From JAVMKJ01 sp031732875 (GTDB lineage Bacteria; Pseudomonadota; Gammaproteobacteria; Competibacterales; Competibacteraceae): DNA of 28,937 nucleotides. The number at the start of each line of letters is the position of its first letter. Within the stretch, counting starts at the first letter, position 1. The DNA lies in contig JAVMKL010000131.1 in NCBI GenBank assembly GCA_031732875.1, positions 1 to 28,937 of the forward strand. The letters are read 5' to 3'. The notes below the pieces were generated by a model that was not told where the DNA came from, searched no databases, and saw only the letters and a list, made by a program, of their open reading frames with translations. Both the position numbers and the translations under genes were made by a program. This document shows, piece after piece, positions 15,154 to 23,732 of the stretch.

Positions 15154-16383
15154 TCAGGGCGGCAAATCGGCCAGCGACTTCGCCAACCGCAGATACCAGT
15201 CGCCCACATCGCGGACCGTGCCGATGCCGACGATATCCATATGATCCCAATCGGGCAGCACGCCGCGATAGTTCCACATTCCCCGCTGGGGTACGCTGCC
15301 CCAGGGGACGATGAGGTCGGGTGAACCCAGGGTCGGGCCGGCCATGGAACGGGTGTTGACCAAGCCATCGTTCTCCCACCAACGGTCGTCGATCGCAACC
15401 AGACCCGGTTCGTCGCGGGTATAGGAACCGATGAACAGGGCGCTCGCCCAGAGTTGCGGCAGCATGGTCGGGCGCGGCACGTGATGGCGCGATGGCCAGA
15501 TCGGTGCGGTCGCCGAGGTCGCCCACGAAAAATAATACACCTCGGGCTGGGTCGGGAAGCGCCGGTTCAATTCCCGCGCGCCGTCGGGGCCGAGATCCCA
15601 GGCGCTGATGTCGCGGGACTGCCAGACCGGACTCCGCTCGATCCGTTGCAGGTAGGCGCCGAACGATTCGTCCGGCGTGCGGCGCAATCCCCACTGATCC
15701 AGCTTAAAATCATAAGGCAGTTCGTTGGCCTGGATGCCGGCAAGAACCGCGAAGCCCAGCAGGGTGGTACGGACGAAAGGCAGCAGGTTCGCGCCGATGG
15801 CGAGGCTGGTGCCATCGTGCGGGGAAGCGAGGGTGGTGACGCTGTGGACCCAGGATTTGCCGCCCTGGAACAGTGGCGACAGCTCGATGGCGGGGGTGAT
15901 GGCGCGTTCCTCCGGCGCGCCCTGCTCCAGCAGGACGACCAACACCCTCACGGTCTGGCCGCCCTGGCTGTGGCCGATCAAGTGAGCCTTGCGAAGCTGG
16001 CCGTGATCGCCCGTCGTGCCCCAGTCCGGATACAGGCCGGGAAAGGTCCGACCGTAGCGGGCGTGGCCGTGCGCGGCGGCGTGAACCTGGCCGTAGTCCA
16101 CGGTGCCACCCTTGAGGTAGGCGTACAACTCGCAGGCCCGATCCCAGTTGCTGGCAAAGGGTCCGACCACGCCGGTATAAGTGCGGTGGCCAGCCTGATT
16201 GAGGACTTCCTGCAAGTCCTGGAGGCCTCCCCAGTATTTGAAGCCCCGCAGTTCGTCCCGCCCCCAGCCGAGAAAACCGTGGACCAGGACCAGGGGATAG
16301 TCGTTGCCGGCGCGGGCCGGGGTGACCGCCGTCGCCAACAGCAGGAGCAGGAGCAGAAAACGCGGAAGGTTCCGAAAACGCAT
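15154..16383 (-). CDS. Secreted zinc-dependent triacylglycerol lipase (Geobacillus/Staphylococcus family I.5-I.6-like)
   Basis: A 409-residue alpha/beta-hydrolase with a Sec signal peptide (residues 1-25: RNLPRF, a run of leucines, then TPARA). The mature part opens with YPLVLVHGFLGW (oxyanion-hole region). The nucleophile is Ser139 in GHSQG, the acid Asp339 in WWENDG, and the base His381 in WDHMD. The zinc site of Geobacillus lipases is complete: Asp81 (NWDRACE), His101 and His107 (HAAAHGHARYGRT), and Asp229 (KLDQWGLRR). The enzyme should cleave long-chain triacylglycerols in the periplasm or outside the cell. ATG 16383 has AGGT eight bases upstream; the frame is open further but lacks a signal there. 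It lies between the ABC1 kinase (77 bp upstream) and the PHA-system gene. Secretion across the outer membrane is not explained by visible genes. Confidence 0.9.
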   Translation of the reverse strand: MRFRNLPRFLLLLLLLATAVTPARAGNDYPLVLVHGFLGWGRDELRGFKYWGGLQDLQEVLNQAGHRTYTGVVGPFASNWDRACELYAYLKGGTVDYGQVHAAAHGHARYGRTFPGLYPDWGTTGDHGQLRKAHLIGHSQGGQTVRVLVVLLEQGAPEERAITPAIELSPLFQGGKSWVHSVTTLASPHDGTSLAIGANLLPFVRTTLLGFAVLAGIQANELPYDFKLDQWGLRRTPDESFGAYLQRIERSPVWQSRDISAWDLGPDGARELNRRFPTQPEVYYFSWATSATAPIWPSRHHVPRPTMLPQLWASALFIGSYTRDEPGLVAIDDRWWENDGLVNTRSMAGPTLGSPDLIVPWGSVPQRGMWNYRGVLPDWDHMDIVGIGTVRDVGDWYLRLAKSLADLPP

Positions 16384-16421
16384 CGCGGTGACCTGAAAGC
16401 CATCGAAATTTTTTGAGTTTA

Positions 16422-16442
16422 GCGCCGCCGGCCGGGCGGCGC
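16422..16442. repeat. GC-rich stem-loop between kinase and lipase genes
   Basis: GCGCCGCC (16422-16429) pairs perfectly with GGCGGCGC (16435-16442) over a 5-base loop. It lies in the 77-bp gap after the ABC1 kinase stop. On the minus strand the sequence after it is A-rich rather than T-rich, so it is not a standard terminator for the kinase; it may stabilise or process a kinase-lipase transcript. Confidence 0.45.
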
Positions 16443-16460
16443 CTTGACCGAACTGGCGTT

Positions 16461-18218
16461 CTAGCTGCCGCGCCGGTAAAACCACAACCCCGCCAGCAGC
16501 AGGCCGCTCCCGGCCAGCCAGGCGTCCGTTTGCGCCAGCGTCGATACGCCTGCCAGGATGCAGGCCCCGGCGATGATCGCGCCGCGCAGGGCAGCCAGCG
16601 GATTGGCGGACGGTGGCGACGGGCCGGGCCGGTCCAGCAACCGGGCCGACTGGCTCAACAGTTCCGGCAACCGGCCGGCCAGATCCAGCAGTTCCGGTCC
16701 GTTGCGCCATAGTTCTCGCGTCAGCCGCTCCAGTCGAAACTGCTCGCGGAAAATCGAACCGATATGCGCGCGCGACAGCGCCACCACGTCCAGGCCGGGA
16801 TCGACCATCCGCCCGACCCCTTCGAAGGTGACCAGCGCCTTGACCATCAGCACCAGTTCCACCCGAAAGTACATCCGATGACGGCCGCCCAGCCGGATGG
16901 ATTCCAAAATCAGCCGGGCGATGCCGAAATCCCCGCGCTGGGCGCGCAGCAGGAATCGCCGCGACAGTTCCATCACGGCCCGACGGAAACCCTCCGGATC
17001 GCCAGCCGGTCCGACCCGGGCGATACCGCCGAGATGCTGCGCGGCCTTCTCCACATCGCCGTTGACCAGGGCATGGTAGTAGTACAATAACCGGCGTCGG
17101 GTTTCGTTCTCGAATCGCCCGACCATGCCCAGGTCCACGAAACCGATGCGAACAGGTCGGCCGGGCAGGATCAGCAGGTTGCCGGCGTGCAGATCGGCGT
17201 GAAAGAAGCCGTGCTGGTACAGCATTCGTAAAATGGCCCGCGCGCCCAGGTCGACCACCCGGGCCCGCTCCGGATCGCCGAGTTCGAAGGTTGCCGGCGA
17301 GCCCGGCTTGAAGCCGTCCAGAAAAGCCATGGTCAGCACGCTGGCGGTGCTGAGTTCCCGGTACATGCGCGGAAACACGATCGCCGGGGTATCGTGAAAG
17401 TAGGCGGCGAAGATTTCACCGTTGTCGGCCTCGATGGTCAGATCCAGTTCGCGGACCGTGTAGTTGCGGAATTCCTCGACGATGGCGGCGGGCTGGTACT
17501 GGGGCAGCAACCGGTCCAGCAGGACGCCCAGCCCGCGCAGCAGCTTGAGATCCGCCAGCACCGTATCGCGGACGCCGGGCTTGAGCACCTTGATGACCAC
17601 GGCTTGGCCGGCGTGGGTGGTGGCGCGGTGAACCTGCGCCAACGAAGCCGAACCGAGCGGTTGTTCCACGATCGCGCCGAACAACTCTGCCGGCGATCGC
17701 CCGAGTTCGGTTTCGATGAGGTCATGGATGACCGGAAAGGGAACGGCGGGAGCCTGATCGAACAGATTTTTCAACTCGTCGGTGATGGCGCGTGGCAACA
17801 TGTCCTCGCGCACGGCCATGATCTGACCTAACTTTATATAGGTGGGACCGAGTTGTTCCAGCCGGCGGCGCAATTGCGCGGCGAACGGCAGGTCGACCAG
17901 TTGCGGATCGAGCCAGCGTTCCGCGAAGGCGGCAACGAACCGCAGGGCGCGTAGCCGGCCTCCGCTCCGCAACCCCGGTGGCAGACTGCGGACGTAGGCG
18001 ACCACGCCGCCGGCCAGTAGGCCGACCAACTGGCTGATGACGGTCGATAGCCGCCGGACCAGGCGCCAGTAGGGCGCGAACGGCTGAAAGGGCGGAACGA
18101 AACGTGCGCGATCGGCGAATTGGGCCGGGCTGGACGGTGGTTCCGGTGGCGGAACGCCACCGTTTCGTGGTGCGTCCGGCGTGGCGGGAGGCGGGGAGGG
18201 CGTGCGGTCCTCGGCCAT
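16461..18218 (-). CDS. ABC1/UbiB/AarF-family atypical protein kinase
   Basis: A 585-residue membrane-anchored UbiB-like protein. Family motifs appear in order: KLGQ (129-132, the KxGQ motif); GSAS in place of the alanine-rich loop (PLGSASLAQVH, 188-198); ATP-site Lys210 (VVIKVLKPG); catalytic HADLHAGN (340-347); and DLG (362-364) at the metal-binding position. Two hydrophobic C-terminal helices (about 545-580) match UbiB-type anchors. The first 40 residues are proline-rich and divergent. UbiB/COQ8 proteins act as ATPases supporting ubiquinone or lipid metabolism; this member is probably a paralogue, as no ubi genes are nearby. ATG 18218 (MAEDRT) is preferred to an upstream start at 18344 whose translation looks non-coding. 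The lipase and PHA-system genes follow on the same strand; the FHA-ATPase gene is divergent, 197 bp away. Confidence 0.88.
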   Translation of the reverse strand: MAEDRTPSPPPATPDAPRNGGVPPPEPPSSPAQFADRARFVPPFQPFAPYWRLVRRLSTVISQLVGLLAGGVVAYVRSLPPGLRSGGRLRALRFVAAFAERWLDPQLVDLPFAAQLRRRLEQLGPTYIKLGQIMAVREDMLPRAITDELKNLFDQAPAVPFPVIHDLIETELGRSPAELFGAIVEQPLGSASLAQVHRATTHAGQAVVIKVLKPGVRDTVLADLKLLRGLGVLLDRLLPQYQPAAIVEEFRNYTVRELDLTIEADNGEIFAAYFHDTPAIVFPRMYRELSTASVLTMAFLDGFKPGSPATFELGDPERARVVDLGARAILRMLYQHGFFHADLHAGNLLILPGRPVRIGFVDLGMVGRFENETRRRLLYYYHALVNGDVEKAAQHLGGIARVGPAGDPEGFRRAVMELSRRFLLRAQRGDFGIARLILESIRLGGRHRMYFRVELVLMVKALVTFEGVGRMVDPGLDVVALSRAHIGSIFREQFRLERLTRELWRNGPELLDLAGRLPELLSQSARLLDRPGPSPPSANPLAALRGAIIAGACILAGVSTLAQTDAWLAGSGLLLAGLWFYRRGS

Positions 18219-18403
18219 GCGGTGGGCGGTTGGAGATCGTGGTTCCGGGATTTGGCGTGGTTGAGAGTATAGCAACCGGAAACGCGCGCACGTGGCATCG
18301 CGACGGAACAGAGCGACTCGACGGGTGCCCGGACACGGCGACATGCCAGGTTCCTATGGGAATGTTACCGAAATCGTAGTAATGTAAAATTGAATTAGCG
18401 GTT

Positions 18404-18409
18404 AGGAGG
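18404..18409 (+). promoter_or_regulatory. Consensus ribosome site of the ATPase-FHA gene
   Basis: A perfect AGGAGG, six bases before ATG 18416, fixes the start of the 926-residue protein and suggests efficient translation. Confidence 0.85.
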
Positions 18410-18415
18410 GGGGAT

Positions 18416-21196
18416 ATGTATACCACCCACTTCGGCTTTGACAGCAAACCTTTTAAGCCGAAGGATCCAAGCGGGTTTTATCGCAATGCCAGTTTCGATG
18501 GCGCCTGCGCGGATATTCTGGACGGTATCCGGGAGCGGCGGGGATTCATTCTGTTGATCGGCGAGGCGGGGCTTGGCAAGACCTTCACGTTGCGGCGCTG
18601 CATGGCCGATGCTGGCGATATCCGTTTCGTACTGCTTACCAATGCCGATCTCGATTTCCTCGACATCCTCAATTACCTGTGCACCAGTCTGAATTTGTCG
18701 GCGGAAAATCTCGACGCGGAGCAGCGGAGCCAGTTGCTTCTGGATGCGCTGGCCGCGCATGCCCGCCGCAACCAGGCCGTCGCCCTGCTGGTCGACGATG
18801 CCCATCACCTGCGCATCGGCGTACTGGGTCGCCTGTGGGAGTTCGTGGTAACGCCGACGATTCCCAATCAGCGCCTGCAGGTCGTGCTGGCGGGGCTGCC
18901 GGAAATCGAGGGCAAGCTGCGCCAGCCCGAGTTGCGCCAGCTTGGGGAAAGCATCGTGACCCGTTGCCGCCTCGACCATCTGAGCAGCCAGGAGATCGGG
19001 CCGTTCATCAGTCACCAGTTCGAGGTTGCCGGCTGGAAAGGGAGAATACTGCTGTCGCCGGAGGTGATCGATCGCATCGCCACCTACTGCCAGGGCGTCC
19101 CGCGCGCCATTGCCATGCTGTGCGATGTGATTCTGTTGCTGGCCAGCCTGGAGTCGGGACGCGATATCACGCCGGAACTGGTGGATGAGGCTGCCCGGAA
19201 CTGTTTTTTCGGCGAGCGGGCCGCAGGTGCACGGGATGTCCGTCGCGGTGCTCCATCCGTCGAATCCTTGCCGGTCGCCGCCGCCGAGGATGCCCAGTTC
19301 GATCTGAATTCGCCCGAGTTGGATATCACGTTCGATTTCGAACTGAAGGAGACGCAGGTCGTCGGGCGGCTGTTGGCCGAGACCGGAACGGCGATGCCGG
19401 AGCCAACGCGGGCATTCCCGGCCGAGTTTCCACCCTCTTCAGCCGAGGCGCGTGCGCCTCGGCTGGCCGAGCAGGTGATGTCCCCGCCGTCGGCCGACGC
19501 GCCGCTGCTGGATCGGGGCGCGCGGGCCGGCCCCGATCCGTTCGCGGATCCGTGGGAACCAGCCTTGGCCGCGATATTGTCCGAGGCGCCTCCCCTGAAT
19601 GAATTCGTGCGACTGCTCGACGAGTTGGTCGCCAAGCAGGATCGCGGCAACGAGCGGGACCGCGAGGCACTGCGCTATTTTCGGGATCGGTATCCACGGT
19701 TGCTGCGGAGTGGTAGCCCGGCGCGGCTGGCGAAGTGCGAACGGCGAATCGCACGGCTGGCGGAAACCCGACAACCGGTATTGGTGAGCCTGGTGACCGC
19801 CTTGAAAGCCTCGCCGGCGCAGGACGGCGTGCTCTGCGCCCTGCTGGTGAATCCGACCTGGTGGTTGCATCGGGAAATTCGGCTGCGGTTGCGGAGTCCC
19901 GACCTGGTGTTCGCCAATGACGGGCAGATTCCGCCGCTTCGGTTGCTGGATGGTCGGGATGCACGGCCGGTGTATCTGAGCTATCGATGTCCCGGTACCG
20001 GTCCGGTGCGGGCTACGCTGTGGCTGGAACTCGATCTCCGCGACCATCGAGGAGAATGGCGCGCCTATAATAATCGGCTCGAGATCCGGCTGGATCTATC
20101 CGGTCGGGGCGAAGACGAGCGGGGTCCGGCTGGCGCCGAGCCATCCTCCGACCGTTTCTGGCGCGACCCGGAGGGGACGGACGCCGAGGCTGGATCGTGG
20201 CTGCTGGCCGATGAAGCGAACGGCGGCGTGGGAGGCTTGGTTTGCACGCTGCCTTTGGAACTCGAAGCCAATCCCGAGCGGACCCACAGCCTGAACGCCG
20301 CGACCGACCGGTCGCTCGATCGCGGCACGCCGATGACGCGGGCGCTGCTGCTGGCCGCCGATCCGGCCCTGGCGCCGGCTCGGATCGAGATCGTATCGCG
20401 CCCGTTCATGATCTTTGGTCGCCACGGCGCCGCCGCCGATACCGGGTTCGGCGATTTCACCCTCGGCTTCGTGCCGAGATACAACCGGATTTCCCGGTTG
20501 CATTGCGTGATCTGCGCGCTGGGCGATCAATTGGCGCTCATGCCGGCCAGCGACCAGGGGTATACCTATACCGGCCGGAACGGCCAGCGATTGGAACGCG
20601 GTCGCTGGGAAATGCTGGAGACGGACGATACCCTGGATATCTGCGATCTGTATCGCCTCAAACTGTTTCTGGCTTGGGACCGCAAGTGGGAAGGCGATCC
20701 GCTGGACTGGAATCCCCAGGAGCCGCGCGACCGGTTCGGACACTATCTGCTGGATCTGGTCGATGTGTTGAAGCAGCGCGACCAGAAGGGCGGCGGCGAC
20801 GAACTGCGGGCCAAGCTCAGAAGCCGCTATTTCAACCTGCTGCGGATGCAGGACCGGGTGGCCGAATTGAACGGGGTGGGCAATCCAGGTTCCCTGCTCT
20901 TTGCCCGCTTCGAACGCGTGGATACCGCCCGTCAGCAGGTTGTCCATTATTACGTGCCCAAGTGGTTGCCGCTGGGCAGTTCTCCCCAAGCCGGCCTGTG
21001 CATCAACGCCGAGGGTGTGGCGCCCCGTCATGCCGAGCTATTCTTTCGGGAAGGCATGTATTGGATTCAGAACCTGGCCGGGCCGGGCGCGGTCCGGGTT
21101 GGCTGCCACGGGCTGGCGTCCAACGAGGTGCTCGCCCTGGAAGCGGGCGACATGCTGGCGATCGGCGCGGCGCGGTTCGCGTTCGAGGCGTATTGA
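18416..21196 (+). CDS. ExeA-like AAA ATPase fused to two C-terminal FHA-like domains
   Basis: A 926-residue cytoplasmic protein. Residues 1-265 form an ExeA/general-secretion-type AAA ATPase: the opening MYTTHFGFDSKPFKPKDP is typical, Walker A is GEAGLGKT (49-56), and Walker B is LLVDDAHH (124-131). A disordered linker (about 270-385) leads to a helical part (390-460) and a beta-rich part (470-565) that I do not recognise. An FHA-like domain follows at about 640-750, with FGRHG and the conserved SRLH (RISRLHC). After a helical spacer, a second is at about 840-926 (GVAPRHAEL, AGDMLAIG). FHA domains bind phosphothreonine peptides, so ATPase activity may be tied to a phosphorylated partner. No Ser/Thr kinase of Hanks type is nearby; the divergent neighbour is an ABC1 atypical kinase. 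Convergent with the sensor kinase, 12 bp apart. Confidence 0.82.
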   Translation: MYTTHFGFDSKPFKPKDPSGFYRNASFDGACADILDGIRERRGFILLIGEAGLGKTFTLRRCMADAGDIRFVLLTNADLDFLDILNYLCTSLNLSAENLDAEQRSQLLLDALAAHARRNQAVALLVDDAHHLRIGVLGRLWEFVVTPTIPNQRLQVVLAGLPEIEGKLRQPELRQLGESIVTRCRLDHLSSQEIGPFISHQFEVAGWKGRILLSPEVIDRIATYCQGVPRAIAMLCDVILLLASLESGRDITPELVDEAARNCFFGERAAGARDVRRGAPSVESLPVAAAEDAQFDLNSPELDITFDFELKETQVVGRLLAETGTAMPEPTRAFPAEFPPSSAEARAPRLAEQVMSPPSADAPLLDRGARAGPDPFADPWEPALAAILSEAPPLNEFVRLLDELVAKQDRGNERDREALRYFRDRYPRLLRSGSPARLAKCERRIARLAETRQPVLVSLVTALKASPAQDGVLCALLVNPTWWLHREIRLRLRSPDLVFANDGQIPPLRLLDGRDARPVYLSYRCPGTGPVRATLWLELDLRDHRGEWRAYNNRLEIRLDLSGRGEDERGPAGAEPSSDRFWRDPEGTDAEAGSWLLADEANGGVGGLVCTLPLELEANPERTHSLNAATDRSLDRGTPMTRALLLAADPALAPARIEIVSRPFMIFGRHGAAADTGFGDFTLGFVPRYNRISRLHCVICALGDQLALMPASDQGYTYTGRNGQRLERGRWEMLETDDTLDICDLYRLKLFLAWDRKWEGDPLDWNPQEPRDRFGHYLLDLVDVLKQRDQKGGGDELRAKLRSRYFNLLRMQDRVAELNGVGNPGSLLFARFERVDTARQQVVHYYVPKWLPLGSSPQAGLCINAEGVAPRHAELFFREGMYWIQNLAGPGAVRVGCHGLASNEVLALEAGDMLAIGAARFAFEAY

Positions 21197-21208
21197 AAAC
21201 GGCGTGAA

Positions 21209-22710
21209 TCAGATCTGGCCGCCGGGTGGGTAGGGCAATACCGCCTCGGCCAGAAAGCCGCCCAGGAGTTCGGAGCGACCCAGCCGCAACGTGCCGCCAT
21301 ACTGGCCGACGATATCGCTGGCGATCGCCAGCCCCAGGCCATGACCGGCCCGGGACTCATCGACCCGCATCCCGCGCTCCCGCAACAGTTCCAGTTGGTC
21401 CGGCGGGCAGCCCGGCCCGTCGTCCTCGACCCGCAGCCACAGCCCCTTCGCGTCCGCGCCAACGGTGAGTCGGGCTACGACCGCCGCCCATTGACAAGCG
21501 TTGTCGAGCAGATTGCCCAGCAGTTCCAACAGATCGTCCCGGTCGCCGGGAAACACGCTGTCCGGCGGAATCTTGACCTCGATTCGCACATCCCGTTCGC
21601 GGTGGACGCGGCGCAGGGTCGCGACCAGATCGGTTACCTCCCGGTCGAGCAGCACGCGTTGGCCGGGAGCGCCACCTCCGACGATGCGGGCCCGTTTCAG
21701 CTCGCGTTCGGTCAGGCCGCGGATGTGCTGGAGCTGCTGGCGCAGATCCCGCCACNNNNNNNNNNNNNNNNNNNNNNNNNNNNNNNNNNNNNNNNNNNNN
21801 NNNNNNNNNNNNNNNNNNNNNNNNNNNNNNNNNNNNNNNNNNNNNNNNNNNNNNNCTCGCGTTCGGTCAGGCCGCGGATGTGCTGGAGCTGCTGGCGCAG
21901 ATCCCGCCACCAGGCCGCGGTATCGTCGGCCGGAGGCGGCTGTTCGGCCAACTGGGTCAGGGCGGTCAGCGGCGTCTTCAGAGCGTGGGCCAGGTTGCCG
22001 AGTGCGTGCCGGGCCCGTTGCTGGCGCTGGCCCAGTAGTTCGAGCAGTCGGTTGAGCTCGGTCACCAGTGGCCGTACCTCGGCTGGCGCACCGACCGACA
22101 GTTGCGGAATTTCTCCGCGCGCCAGCCGGGACAATTCGTGGCGAACCTGCTCCAGCGGCGCCAGGCCGCGCCGCACGATCAACCGCTGCAGGAGCAGCAG
22201 CACCCCAAACAAAAGCAGGGCGATGGAACCGAATTCCAACAGCAGGCGGCGGAGACCCGCGTTGATGGGGCCAAAATTTTCGGTCACGACGAGAGTGACG
22301 GGTCGATCCAGGACCCGAAAGGCGCGGCCGACCAGCAACAGTTGCTGGTCTTGCGGGCCGGTCACGAAAGCGCGGGTAAAACGGTCGGCGGCGAGCGGCG
22401 GCAAGGTCAGTTCGGCGTCCCACAGGGAGCGGGAACAGAGTTCGCCACCGGGACTGTCGATCTGGTAATAGTGTCCCGAGTAGGGTTGGTGAAAGGTGGT
22501 GCTGATCCGGTCGGCGGCGAGTTGGGGACGACCACCGGCGTCGAATTCCAGGGTGGCCAGCAGCGTTTCCAGGTCATGTTCCAGCCGGGTGGCGACAAAG
22601 TCCTCGGCCAGCCGCCGCAGGGAGTAACCGCCAATCGCGACCGCCAGCACGGTGAGCGCCGCCAGCACGACGATCAAACCGGCCGACAGTCGGGCTTGCA
22701 GGGAAGTCAT
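21209..22710 (-). CDS. PhoQ-like sensor histidine kinase (interrupted by a false assembly gap)
   Basis: The deposited sequence has a 100-N gap inside this gene, with an identical 55-bp sequence on both sides. Removing the gap and one copy (155 bp) gives a continuous frame of 448 residues. Seen in the joined product: TM1 (about 8-30), a periplasmic domain (31-155), TM2 (156-178), a HAMP-like segment, the H-box AHALKTP with His242, the N-box GNLLDN (347-352), G1 DDGPG (378-382) and G2 GHGLGL (404-409). The HxLKTP form and N-box resemble PhoQ. It would autophosphorylate on His242 and pass phosphate to the adjacent OmpR-type regulator. Its ATG overlaps the regulator TGA (ATGA at 22710-22707), indicating translational coupling. 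The stimulus is unknown; PepSY/cytochrome neighbours suggest an envelope or redox signal. Confidence 0.9.
21701..21755. repeat. Left copy of 55-bp duplicate flanking the assembly gap
   Basis: Identical to 21856-21910. The copies touch the two sides of the N run exactly, which is the signature of two contig ends sharing a k-mer-length overlap that were scaffolded instead of merged. Confidence 0.95.
21756..21855. other. 100-N scaffold gap, very probably artificial
   Basis: Exactly 100 Ns, the conventional length for a gap of unknown size. The sequence either side is the same 55 bp. Collapsing both restores the histidine kinase frame (1502 - 155 = 1347 = 449 codons), so no real sequence is likely to be missing. 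Confidence 0.95.
21856..21910. repeat. Right copy of 55-bp duplicate flanking the assembly gap
   Basis: Same 55 bases as 21701-21755; only one copy should exist in the genome. Both encode the kinase segment around WRDLRQQLQHIRGLTERE. Confidence 0.95.
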
Positions 22711-23378
22711 GCGCCCTCGGCCCCAAATACGTAACCCTGGCCGCGACGGGTGGCGATCGACTCGCGGCCGAACTTGCGGCGCAGTCGGTTGATGTAGACC
22801 TCCAGCACGTTGCTGTCGTGCTCGGTATCGAAATCGTAGACGTGCTCGGCCAGCCGGGTCTTGGACAGCACCCGGCCAGGATGCAACATGAAATAGCGCA
22901 GCAGGCGGAATTCGGTGCCCGTCAGCTCGAAGGTGTCACCGGTGGCCAGGAGCCGCGCGGTTTGGGTGTCCTCGTCCAGTTCCAGACCGGCGACTCGCAG
23001 CGGGCCATGCGGCCGGGTGATACCGCGCCGCAGGAGGGCCTGAAGCCGGGCGATCAGTTCGGCGGTGTGGAACGGTTTGCCGAGATAGTCGTCGGCGCCG
23101 GCCTTGAAGCCATCCACTTTTTCATGCCAGGCGTCGCGGGCGGTCAGGATCAGCACCGGCACCGGGTTGCCGGTTTCGCGCCAGCGGCGCAACACCTCCA
23201 GCCCGGAGCGGCCGGGCAATCCCAGATCCAGCACGACCGCGGCGTAGGGTTCGGACTCGCCCATGAATTCGGCGTCCCCGCCGTCCGCCGTCGCATCGAC
23301 GGCGAAACCGGCCTGCTCCAGTTCGACTCGCAAGCGGCCGCTCAGGATGGCGTCGTCCTCGACCAGCAGCAGGCGCAT
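22707..23378 (-). CDS. OmpR/PhoP-family response regulator
   Basis: A 223-residue two-domain regulator. The receiver domain (1-115) has the acidic pair Asp8-Asp9 (VEDD), phospho-acceptor Asp51 (VVLDLGLPG), switch Thr78 (ILTAR) and Lys100 (LGKPF). The winged-helix domain (about 125-220) has the usual ELTGTEFRLLRYFMLHPGRV, VYINRLRRKFG and TRRGQGYVF blocks. It should bind direct repeats near target promoters after phosphorylation by the kinase encoded next. ATG 23378 is one base after the stop of the PepSY gene, and its own TGA overlaps the kinase ATG, so the three are tightly coupled. Closest in style to PhoP/QseB; targets are not evident. Confidence 0.94.
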   Translation of the reverse strand: MRLLLVEDDAILSGRLRVELEQAGFAVDATADGGDAEFMGESEPYAAVVLDLGLPGRSGLEVLRRWRETGNPVPVLILTARDAWHEKVDGFKAGADDYLGKPFHTAELIARLQALLRRGITRPHGPLRVAGLELDEDTQTARLLATGDTFELTGTEFRLLRYFMLHPGRVLSKTRLAEHVYDFDTEHDSNVLEVYINRLRRKFGRESIATRRGQGYVFGAEGA

Positions 23379-23379
23379 C

Positions 23380-23703
23380 CTATTTCCTGACTTCCGGTTC
23401 GAGATGCCACAACTCGCCGGTGCGGGCGTCGTATTCGAACTCCCGCACCACGCCGTCGTCGCCAAGAATCCTGAGCTCGTAGACGTAGCGGCCCCGCTCG
23501 GATTCCAGCTCCGCTTCGAGCAGTTGGCCGCCGGGGTACTCGCGGCGATGGCTGGCAATGATCGTTTCCAGCGACAGAATTTGTCCGGCGTCGCGCAACT
23601 GACGGATTTCGTCGTGATCGCGGCCGGCTATCGCCAGGGTCGCCGCGAACAGACCCGCCACCCAGATTGAGGGCGCGGCGAGTCTGACGGCTTGGCGGTG
23701 CAT
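23380..23703 (-). CDS. Exported PepSY-domain protein, adjacent to response regulator
   Basis: A 107-residue periplasmic protein with a signal peptide (about 1-27, ending TLAIAG) and one PepSY domain: LSLETIIASHRREYPGGQLL, then ELESERGRYVYELRIL and EFEYDARTGEL, the typical helix-strand-strand layout. PepSY domains are thought to inhibit or sense; in this setting the protein may modulate the sensor kinase next to it. It lies 29 bp after cytochrome b561 and one base before the regulator start, so it belongs to the same transcript. Confidence 0.85.
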   Translation of the reverse strand: MHRQAVRLAAPSIWVAGLFAATLAIAGRDHDEIRQLRDAGQILSLETIIASHRREYPGGQLLEAELESERGRYVYELRILGDDGVVREFEYDARTGELWHLEPEVRK

Positions 23704-23732
23704 GGTGGCATTCCCATGGACGGGCGCCGCGC

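Noticed and set aside
13767..15314. 515-codon plus-strand frame spanning the end of fadD through the PHA-system gene
   Set aside because: It overlaps three recognised genes in other frames, and its product is an arginine/glycine/proline-rich random-looking translation.
21209..22710. Two separate broken kinase genes, or a real insertion at the N run
   Set aside because: The identical 55-bp flanks and restoration of a full 448-residue frame on collapse show an assembly artefact.
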